A stretch of 64,000 nucleotides of DNA from the NCBI GenBank assembly GCA_020736575.1, contig JAGPYM010000012.1, positions 124,001 to 188,000 of the forward strand, written 5' to 3'. Of the stretch, positions 54,741-64,000 are shown one piece after another. Within the stretch, counting starts at the first letter, position 1. The number at the start of each line of letters is the position of its first letter. The notes under the pieces are model-generated. The model was not told where the DNA came from. It saw only the letters and a program-made list of their open reading frames with translations, and ran no database searches. This stretch comes from Thelonectria olida (taxonomy: Eukaryota; Ascomycota; Sordariomycetes; Hypocreales; Nectriaceae). Position numbers and translations under genes: made by a program.

Positions 54741-56555
54741 TTACATATTCTCACCTCCCTCAGAATCGGTGTTGGCGCCATGGCGCGGAGATCCCTTCAT
54801 GCTGTTCTCGCTGCTCCAAGAACTAGACTTGATGGGGTTGACATGTAGGACGTACATGGTGTCAATCTCCTCGAGAGTGCGGTCCTTGGACTCGATCAGG
54901 AAGAAGAAGATGATAAGTACGAGGACGGCGCAGCATCCGGCAAAGACGAGGCCGTAGAGGTAGTCGATGGCATCAGTAATGAATCGAGTGCTATATCATG
55001 TTAGTACGGATCAGACGCATAGTCGCCATAGATCAGAATTACTCACAAGAAAGAGATCATACTGGTTAAAAGTTAGCAATTGCACTTCTATCGGGCGGGT
55101 AGCGAGGAATACTTACAAGTTCCAGAACCAGTTAGAAGCAGTGGCGAGAGCCATGCAGGGTCCTCGGTACTGCGAAGGGTAGAGCTCTGCAACGACAGTC
55201 CAGATCAGAGGACCCCAAGTAGTAGCAAAGGCGGCGATGAACAAGCAAGAGAAGGCAATGAGCACAGAGCCAGCCTTAGGAGTCAACATAGGGTTCACGG
55301 GGTCAAGCGCAAAGTGGCCGACAAAGGCGTAAACGCTAAGAAGAATGCTCGTTAGCGAAATATGTCGAATACTGAAAGAGGGTAACTCACAAGAAACACA
55401 TCATCATCCACAGACCACCGACCATGAGAGCGTTTCGGCGACCGCACTTCTGCACAACGTAGAGACCAGCGAAGGTGCAGGCGACGTTGACGGATCCAAG
55501 AATGATCTGAGTAATGTAGCTGTTGCTGATACCAGTCGACGCAAAAGCAGTAGTTCCGTAGTAGAAGAAAAAGTTGGCGCCGGTAAGTTGCTGCCCAGCC
55601 TGGAGAACCATGCCGAGGAGCGTGCGGTAGAGCATGCGAGGTCCAGTGAAGATCTCGTACCAGTGGGTGTCGGTAGCCGACTTCTCCTCCTCGAGCTTGG
55701 CCTGAATCTCCTCAATTTGTTTCGAGACGCTGAAGTCATTGGCGTCGACGCCGGCCAAGCGGGCAATGGTGTTGCGGGCTTCCTCCTGGCGACCCTTTCG
55801 GTAGGCGTATCGAGGGCTCTCGGGGAGGAATAGAATGCCTCCTCCAAGAATCAGAGCCCAGAGGAAAGAAAGACCGTTGGGAATTCTCCATGACCCGGTG
55901 CTGTCCATGGTCTCGGTGCCGTAATCGACCATCTCAGCAGTCCAGATACCGAGGGTGATGAAGAGCTGATAGGTTGACACGAGGACACCACGGATGATGG
56001 CCGGGCTGCTCTCGGACTGGTACATGGGGACGACGACAGAGAGGGCGCCAATGCCCAGACCAGTGACGAGACGACCGACGGCAAATTGGGCCCATTGGGT
56101 CGTCGAAGAGATCTCAATGATGGTGCCGACGCAGGTGAAGAGGGCCGAAGCCGAGATGGTGAGGCGACGTCCGACAACGTCGGACATTTTACCGGAGATC
56201 AGAGATCCAATCAGACAACCAACACACAAGAGACCAACAATGGTTCCCTGCCTGGCAGCGCTGAAGGTGAAAGATCCATCAGACTGTTCCTCGCCAAAAC
56301 GCTTGGCAAAGTCGTTCATGGGAAAGAAACCTGAGATTTGACCGCTGTCACGTCTGTTAGTATGTGTTGTCTCCAACACTCAATGGGCTGTGCAACTTGC
56401 CTCACATATCCAAACATGAATCCACCAATACTAGCCACAAGACCCAAGAAGCATGCCATGAAGGTTACCTTTTGGTTGGCAGCCAAATCTGGGGGAGCTT
56501 GCGCGGTTCTTGGGGGCTCCACGTGCCCTGTCTCTGGGGTAGCCTCCTTGGCCAT
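54741..56555 (-). CDS. MFS sugar (hexose-type) transporter
   Basis: Exons 56555-56401, 56344-55391, 55335-55117, 55061-55047, 54990-54741, giving 530 residues. Twelve-helix sugar porter signatures are plain: GYVSGQISGFF after the first splice, 'GKMSDVVGRRLTI', 'GRLVTGLGIGALSVVVPMYQ' with SESSPAIIRG, LPESPRYAYRKGR, 'QQLTGANFFFYYGT' and FFFLIESKDRTLEEID. It is a plasma-membrane proton/hexose symporter of the high-affinity glucose transporter kind; the exact sugar is unknown. The first intron has a GC donor and the fourth exon is only 15 nt (residues around FMISFF). The stop is TAA at 54741-54743. Confidence 0.95.
56345..56400 (-). other. GC-AG intron in the sugar transporter
   Basis: The minus-strand border reads GTGAG|GCAAGT, the classic GC donor form, with CAG at the acceptor. 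Only this splice gives the conserved GYVSGQISGF text. The nearby GT donor leaves the wrong phase. Confidence 0.8.
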
Positions 56556-59500
56556 TGTTTATGATATCTGATAACAGACGGATAGATAGGTAAGATGATT
56601 GATGTTCACAAGAAGTGATTGACTGATAAGTCGTAGTCCAATTGATGCAATTGATGCTGTGGCTTCTTCTCTTCTCTCCAGTCCAGGAGCGAGCTCGTCC
56701 CCTTTTCAATGCCCCCATCTCCAGCTTGGCCAAGTCCCACCTCCACCTGGGGCACAAGTCCCATGATGGTCCATGATGGAACTCCGCGAAGATGAGCCGA
56801 CAGAGGCACGTATGGGTCCGTCATGGGATTTCTCGAGATTTTTTCTTCCAAGGCAAGGCAAGGCTCGACGTGAGGTGTTGATGCTCCCGGGGCCTCCGAG
56901 GGCGGAGCTTTGACGTCAGTAAGGGTTTGAGGTCGGGCCTTTTTGGGCTTTCGCCTCACTACGAGCGTTACGTCACTTGGGAGAGCAGAGACAGTTCGTT
57001 GTCTTGGGGAAGTTGGGGATAATTGTTTACTAGCTGGTATTGTAGGGTATTCGATCTTATATCGAGCTTATCCAGCGTCAATTCTTGCCACTCTCCATAT
57101 CTCCAACGCTCAAAATCTGCATTGAGGCTCTTGGGGATGAGTCTTCAAGGTGGGCAAGGCGGCTTCGAACCGGCACTTGCACGGGAAGCCGGTCAATTAG
57201 TGGACCGGAAAGGCGACCGACGGGTCCATATCTTGATCTTTTAGTGGATCTCGCCATCTCGGCCGCGGTGGAGCGATTGAGGCTCAACCGAGACCCTGGT
57301 CGCATCACGGAATGTGTGTTGGAACGGCCTCAACACCACGGATACAAGTGCAAACAGATACATGTTTACTCACTATAATCATTAACCACGTCTTCTATTG
57401 CTCTCGAAACCTCCCAATTGTTCCCAGCTCCCTCTCTCCCTTCACCTCATCTCTCTACCTTTTCTCTCACCGTTCACCGGGCCCGAAAAATCTCGACGGC
57501 GAGAATTGACCGAGATTCGGCCCGACAACCAACTCTCCGTTTAACTCCGTCAAAACGTTCCACTCTCGATAGTGCCAATGAGCAGCGCACATCACACGTG
57601 TCCCGCTTACGAGATCCAGTTCTCATGATAAGACTTTTTCGGGCGAGAAACTGATTCAAGAATCTTCAGATGCCAAGACGGCGTCCACGAGAAGCGAGCG
57701 CGTTCCTTGCCTCTGTCACGAGACTGTACTCAGATTCGCATTCCACAATCCGATGTAGAGTTTCTAGATTTTCCAATAGATCAGCACTGGCAATTATGGC
57801 ATCTCAGTACGGCACTGCACAGATGATGCATAGATGCACCCCCACGAACCCTGCAAAACCCATGTAGATGGCCATGGTTTCGCGCAATCTCAGTCCAATC
57901 AGTCGTCACCCTTTTTCACGCTTCCGCCTCCTTTCCTATATCAGTTTATCTCAACTCCCCGGCGTATGATATGATAGATATCTCTCGTTTGATCTCCTTG
58001 CCATTTCTCGGGGGCCGGAACGCACATCTCAACCAATCTCGCATCATTTTACTGGGCCACTCGGCATCTCTCGATAAATATGTAGCCAACGCCCTCTGCG
58101 TGCATCGCGATGGACACGAACCTTGTTCGGTCCGTCGTCGGTGCCTCGTAGTGATCATGTTCCTGAGACCTGGACTGGGCCAACAGGCCGGATAGGGGCC
58201 TATGTTTACGTGAAGAGGATCTGACCACAAATAAACAACCCGGCCCATAATGCCACCGAAGTCCAGCGAGTTTAGACCGGCCGCGCTAATTATCAGGTCA
58301 ACAATGTCTCCGGTCGGTGGTATTAGAGGGAAACTCGGCAATACCTCTCATCAGGCGGCTTGTTTCAAGTGTCAATGGCATCAATCGCTGTCGGCCTCTC
58401 GAGTCACGACCTGCATTTTGCGGGAGGTTGATCGGCGCATTCATGCATGGAAGAATGGCTTCGGCGGTTCTTCGTACATTGCATATATCTCGCTCCCTTA
58501 AAGTTATGAAATCATCTCTCGAATTTCGGTCCTGGAAGGCGCCGAGAATTGAGCCGCCGTGTAGACTTGGAACTTGAGGCTTCACGCGGCCATACTTTGC
58601 ATCAGGAGCAGGCTTTCTGTAAGCACCTTGCGAATTGTCTGCAAATTTCGCATATACTCAGCACTTTGATGGCCTGATAAAATTGAGAAAGGCTTCAAAA
58701 TCGTTAAGAGTACTCGATCAAGACTTGGCTGTAATATCGTAAATGCGCCAAGGTTTGATTTCCAAAGGAGGCTCAGCTCTTGGAGACGGAAGAGGACGGT
58801 TTGTCAGGATCATACATAAGCACTCAGGACACCTGGGCAGCCACCATGCAATAATTGGGCTCATCTCCGTCAGTTGTTCAAGTTCTTCATCGTCTGCTCC
58901 CCCGGATTACTCCATTCTTCCCTCTGGGGTCACCGCCCGCCGGCCGTGTCTCGGGATCTGGCCCCGCGTCTGGCAATACTCGACCTGTCCGTGGTCAAAA
59001 CTTGACTGCCCGTCAACAAGAAAGCTCACAAGTTTCTCACACGATAACTTGTTATCCAGAACAACAGCATGGACCCTCGCTAGATAGTGGGGATGAACCT
59101 TTATCGTGCTTGAAGAGACTTGACATGGCGACAAGTGAACCCGGTCAAGGATAACACACCAGAACATTCGCTCGGCCTCCAGAAATGATTTTATGGACAA
59201 CAGCCTGGGGTTAGGTATCTCGGAAACCACCATCGTCGATTCTTGTCCTTAGTTAAACTCATATGTAAACTATTTGTGTCTTTTGCTTATAATGCTTACC
59301 TACTTACCCTAAAGCGATGAAGATTTTATTCGCAGAAATTAATGTAGCCTCGCTAAGAGGCGTAACAAAAGGGACAATTAATTGTTAAATAAGAATATTA
59401 ACGCTGGTCATTTGACTTTTTGTGAGCGAGCTGGAGGTATTGCTGCTTGAATCTGCGCAATGCCGCATTATGAATTGTTGTTTACATCGGCTAGCAGTAG

Positions 59501-59905
59501 CAATGAAAGTGACTCACTTAAGCCTGAGTAGTTATGCCTGACGAGCGGGGTTGTCAGTGACTGCAACGAATTCAATGTCTCAAAGTAATGTTATAATGCA
59601 ATACGATACAGAAAACCTCCACAACCATGTCTTCGCAAGCACTAGGAAAAGAACAATGAAGATAAAAAAACCAGGATAACTTACCAGAGAGCGCTCAGGT
59701 GGCGGAAGTGGGAGGGAGAGGTGGACAGTGGCGCAGCAGTGGCTGAAAGGGGCTGTGCTAAATGCACCCCCACCATGCCATTCTCAGAGTTAGGTACCTT
59801 TCAAGCCAGAGCCTGTCGTGAATACCTCACTCTTCCATCCTCTCTACTCAACCTGAGGTGCGACTAGAGCCATCCGACAAGTGCCCTTTCCATGTGCGGC
59901 AAATC
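56556..59905. other. Long spacer (3.3 kb) without a recognised gene
   Basis: It holds the transporter promoter on the left and the upstream region of the HET-NACHT gene on the right. A tRNA-like patch at 57150-57230 was rejected. The part 59230-59420 is AT-rich. Frames up to about 130 codons exist but none looks like protein. Confidence 0.45.
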
Positions 59906-62900
59906 ATGCGGCTTCTCAGCGTCGACAACAGCGGCAGACTGACGCTGACCAGGGACCTCATCGACGATATTCCCGCTTACGCTATTCTTTCTCACACCTG
60001 GGGCCCGGATAATGAGGAGCTCACCTTCCAAGATGTGGTAGAGGGAAGGGGGAAAGACAAGAATGGGTACAGAAAAATCGAATTCTGCGGAACCCAGGCT
60101 GCATCGGACGGCCTTCGGCACTTCTGGGTCGACAGCTGCTGCATCGACAAAACCAACAACACGGAGCTCTCGCAGGCCATCAACTCCATGTTTCGCTGGT
60201 ACTCTGGTGCGAGTAAGTGCTATGTGTATCTGTCAGACGTGTCCAATACCGGCCCTTCTTCGTGGGAGGAACTTCTTCCGAGGAGCAGGTGGTTCACCCG
60301 CGGCTGGACGCTCCAGGAGCTCGTCGCCCCGCGTGTAGTTGAGTTCTTCTCGAGCGAGGGGAGGCTCCTGGGGAGCAAGGCCTCATTGGAACGACAGATT
60401 CAGGAAATCACTGGGATCCATACTGCGGCTCTCCGTTGTACCCCACTATCCGACTTTACACCCAAGGAGCGCATGCTGTGGGCAAAAGGCCGTATGACGA
60501 AGCTCGAAGAAGACAGGGCTTATTCCATGCTTGGCATCTTCGAAGTGCATATGCCGTTGATCTACGGGGAGGGTATCAGAAATGCGTTCATCCGACTAGA
60601 GGATGCGGTTGATAGAAAGCAAGCGTTCGACAGTGGATTACGGCAAGGTATGTAAGAGATCTCCATGACTCGTTTGTATATATTGGGCCTTTGTTGTCTA
60701 TTACTGACCGCTAGAGTTCTTGTGCAGTAACGGGAAATGACAGTTCGCTGTACCAACTATATATTGGGTCTGAAGGCAAGCCCAACAATACAACAGCTGA
60801 GCAAACCCAAAGCCAAGCCAAGGCCCTGAACGGGGTCGAGCATACCAACAGCCAAGCTAAGAAGTTGAGCGAGGCTGAGCAGGCGTGCCTTCGGTCCTTG
60901 TGGTTCCCAAGTATGGATCACCGACGCTTGAGCCTTCACAACCCTGTCGAAGAAACCTGCTCCTGGTTATTCGAGCACAAGTTGTACCAGGATTGGTTTT
61001 CCGGTGACGTTAGAGGCTGCTGTGGCAATCTCCTTTGGCTCAAGGGAAAGCCAGGTGTGGGCAAATCAGTGATAATGAAGGAGGCGTTCCGTCGAACTTC
61101 CATAGGACTGGACAAATCTCGATACTGGACTGCGGCCTTCTTTTTTAATGCTAGGGGCGATGAGCTTGAACAATCGACTCTCGGCCTCTTCCGGTCCCTA
61201 CTCTATCAACTTCTGCCAAGGTATCCGGAGCATCTTCAGCGCCTTTACAAAATGCGGGAGGAGCGGATGTTTGACGATCCTTGGCGCGAAGTAGAACTGC
61301 AGGACATGTTCCTGTCAATGTTTTCCGACTCGTCCGAACAGATGACTTACCTGTTTATCGATGCACTTGACGAATGCGGTCTGAGAAGCGCTAGGTCTCA
61401 AGTGTCCTTCTGGAATCGGATTGTCGAGTTGACAGGGAACAATCTTAGGGTCTGTGTATCCAGGCGACACTTTCCCACAATAGGCACTGGCCGGTCTCCG
61501 AGCATCACTATGGAGAATAACAATGGCCATGGTATCGCACGATATGTGGACCGAAGGCTTCAGTTCGGAATGATAACTGCAGCGCCGGAACGGGAAACGC
61601 TGCGAGACAACCTCTTGGCCAAGTCATCCGGGATTTTCCTCTGGGTGTCGCTGATGTTGGACGATATCCTTGCCAAGTGGGATGACGGAAAAGGAATACG
61701 ATACTTGATCAAGCAGCTTGACGTCGTGCCTGAAGATCTTGCAGCCCTGTTTTCCTACATGATCTCGTCAATCAGCGCGGACAAAAAGCAATTGGCCCTC
61801 CGGCTCTTCCAGTGGGCCATATTAGCAGTCAAGCCCCTTCGACTTCATGAATGGCACCATATCATGGCCTTCATCGCAGAACCGACCCCCTCGTCTTTGT
61901 GGGAATGGCGCCAGTCAGACAATTTTACCGAAACTGATGAACAGCTCGAGAAGATGATTAAAAGCGTCTCACGTGGCCTTGTCGAAGTCAAAACCGTAAT
62001 CGATGAGCCGCGAAGAGAGAACTTGGATTTCATGTCCGTCCTCGCTGGAGCCGGATCGCTTGACCTCGAACGTGGCGAGAGCCGTGTCGTTCAAGTAATC
62101 CACGAGTCAGTGCGCGAGTTCTTCTTACGGAGAGCGGGATTCAGTATTCTGGACATTGGTCCCGAATCTGACCTCATCGGCCGAGGCCATCTTTTCATAA
62201 TATATACGTGTCTGAGTTACATTGACATCACAGAATTAGATGCTCTCGTCCGGGCACGAAGAGCAGCTTCAGAAGGTGAGAGACATCGGCTGAGAGAAGT
62301 CACACGTCCGGAAACAACACCCGACAGGATCTTGAATCCTTCAGCTGGGTATCAAGACAAGGCGCAAAACCATCAACAGGCTGTGGCTGATGATGAAATC
62401 GCCACATCCATCGATATCCTTCGGTGGTTAGAGTCTCTATCGACGGACTCCACCACATTCAACCGGATTGCCTTGGACAGTTCGCCGTGCAACACCTCGA
62501 CAAACCCCTCTATTGCTGGCACGTCTCAGGTGCTGGAGGACTACCCTGCGCTTCTTTCGTATGCCACCACTCAACTCTTCGCCCACGCAAAACTGGCTCA
62601 GGCAACGTGGGAAGACCCAGCGCACATTATATACCGTCTTCTTCGTCCACCAACCTATGGTCACTTGATCGCACTCAACGAAACGGTGACAACTTGGGAT
62701 CGCTGGGTCGCACTCAATGAAGAGGTGCCGCCAGGAACGAACTTAGTTGCATATGCTGAATCCCAAAACCTGTCGTCCTGGGTCTCCTGCGTGCTTGGAG
62801 GTTCTAACTCGCACGAACCCCTTCACAGAATGGACTTACCTCGGTTGCCTAGCGAACCTAGTGAAGGCTATCTAGGCCGAGGAAGACGGCAAACACAAGA

Positions 62901-63450
62901 CTCTAGCAACGGGAGTCCATGGGACACAACACACCAGCAAAGGGCTACAAGCGTTGCGAGTTTCGGTTCCGCGGGCAGTCACGCCAACTCGATCGATGAA
63001 CCCGTTCTGTCGAAGCAGTCGCCAACAGCCAGTGCTAGGCCAATAGATACCGGAGCTGCAGTCGGAACCTACACGTGCACATATTACGGTTGCACTCTAC
63101 GATTCGAAACGCCTGCACGCCTTCAGAAGCACAAGCGAGAAGGTCACAGGCTGAAGCAAGCCACCAACAATGATTCACGACCTGAGCTCAACGTCGGGAC
63201 TCCAGCTGGCCCACATCGGTGCGACCGAATCAATCCGAGTACCGGAAAGCCGTGCAATACCATCTTCTCTCGACCTTATGATTTAACCCGGCACGAGGAT
63301 ACCATTCACCACATCCGCAAGCAGAAGGTGCGGTGCGACTTCTGCACGGAGGAGAAGACGTTCAGCCGCGCAGATGCGTTAACTAGGCACTACCGGGTGT
63401 GCCATCCGGACGTGGAATATCCAGGGAAACACCGGCGCCGAAGAACCTGA
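59906..63450 (+). CDS. HET-NACHT NLR-type protein with C-terminal C2H2 zinc fingers
   Basis: Exons 59906-60647 and 60728-63450, intron 60648-60727, giving 1154 residues. The N-terminal HET domain has 'AYAILSHTWGPDNEELTF', 'HFWVDSCCIDKTNNTELSQ', AINSMFRWYSGASKCYVYL and WFTRGWTLQELVAP. HET domains trigger incompatibility cell death. A NACHT NTPase follows: Walker A 'LKGKPGVGKSVIMKEAF' (about 354-361) and Walker B 'YLFIDALDEC' (about 456-463). The C-terminus (about 1028-1140) has three C2H2-like fingers: 'YTCTYYGCTLRFETPARLQK' onward, 'CDRINPSTGKPCNTIFS' onward and 'CDFCTEEKTFSRADALTRHY'. Fungal NLRs usually end in ankyrin, TPR or WD repeats instead. The start at 59906 is the first ATG; the frame upstream lacks one. 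Confidence 0.93.
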
Positions 63451-64000
63451 ATTGTGAAGTCATCATGAGACATGGTATAATTGACTCGATCCTGACTCTT
63501 AGCCTTGGTGGCATCGTGTAACGAATAATGATGTATGATAGCCGAGCCAATATGTCACTTTCATGAACCGAAATGCTTGAGCTCTTCCAGTTTTATTTTT
63601 TACTTTTAATCGAAGTTTCCTTCTCCTAGACATAGCACTAATGATGAGACTTTCACCTTCTTATTCTCCTCTGAGTCCTCTTTCTCGGCTTATTATCTTA
63701 ACTACCTCTCCAACTCAGACTTTGTATCTGTCCCTGTGAGGCTGTGACCCACCGATGTTTGCTTCTGGGACGTCCTGTCCAACGCAGCCAATACCCGCCT
63801 TGCTATTCATATTCGAATGCAGAGAACCCCAATCCCATGATGTGAGCCTTTGTTATCTTTAGTACTTTCAATGAACTCCGGGAGTACACTGAGCCACAGT
63901 CGAGCGCAGGCTCATTGCCACCACATTTTATAACGTTGAAGCGGCCTGAGGTCACATCGAGACTCAGACTAGGAACCAAATGCGGGAGGTGATGGCACAC
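63451..64000. other. 3' flank of the NLR gene to window end
   Basis: AT- and T-rich sequence after the stop. A 65-codon minus-strand frame at the edge shows no recognisable feature. Confidence 0.45.

Noticed and set aside
57150..57230. tRNA-like patch on the minus strand (GGTTCGAAG with nearby stems)
   Set aside because: The T-arm has a mismatch, the 3' acceptor sequence finds no partner at the right distance upstream, and no anticodon arm fits.

Overview
The window is nuclear DNA of a filamentous ascomycete (Pezizomycotina). The genes have many short introns (about 48-85 nt) with GT-AG ends and CTAAC-type branch sites. The gene families are also typical of that group: Zn2Cys6 regulators, a LaeA-like methyltransferase, an RTA1-like membrane protein, HET and NACHT domains, Clr5-ankyrin proteins and a secreted FAD oxidase. 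I would guess Sordariomycetes but cannot prove it. All coordinates come from reading frames and splice signals; every multi-exon model below except one (the regulator at 23549-25522) was checked for phase.

Left part (1-18 kb): ordinary genes. They are the end of a BTB protein, a DUF1349 protein, BRF1 (RNA polymerase III factor), a cyanamide-hydratase-type HD hydrolase, a small hypothetical gene, a small methyltransferase, a nine-exon LaeA-like methyltransferase, a secreted CBM9-like protein, a secreted amidase and a reticulon-like protein. At 18.5-25.5 kb lies a compact group: NmrA-like reductase, Zn2Cys6 regulator, short-chain reductase, second Zn2Cys6 regulator. The reductase and the second regulator are convergent and share their stop codons, and CGG-rich motif clusters precede both.

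Centre (26.1-36.1 kb): the most interesting part. Two large genes each carry a DUF7580-like region followed by a subtilisin-like (S8) protease domain. One (26113-31002, minus) reads as one 1532-residue protein that also begins with a helical region and a zinc-finger region. The other (32873-36070, plus) has all four expected S8 active-site residues. Between them, divergent from the second protease, is a one-exon gene for a beta-rich protein of about 277 residues with a detachable-looking acidic tail. Its strand pattern recalls the gasdermin pore-forming domain. The arrangement matches the known fungal pairing of gasdermin-like proteins with activating subtilisin-like proteases (the het-Q system of Podospora). 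I propose a cell-death or allorecognition module here.

Right part (36-64 kb): an SGNH esterase, an RTA1-like membrane protein divergent from a Zn2Cys6 regulator, a probable GPI-anchored cell-surface protein, a secreted VOC (glyoxalase-fold) protein divergent from a secreted FAD-linked oxidase, a 1187-residue Clr5-ankyrin protein, a hexose-type MFS transporter with a GC-AG intron and a 15-nt exon, and a 1154-residue HET-NACHT protein ending in C2H2 zinc fingers. With the central module, this makes 26-63 kb rich in signalling and incompatibility-type genes.
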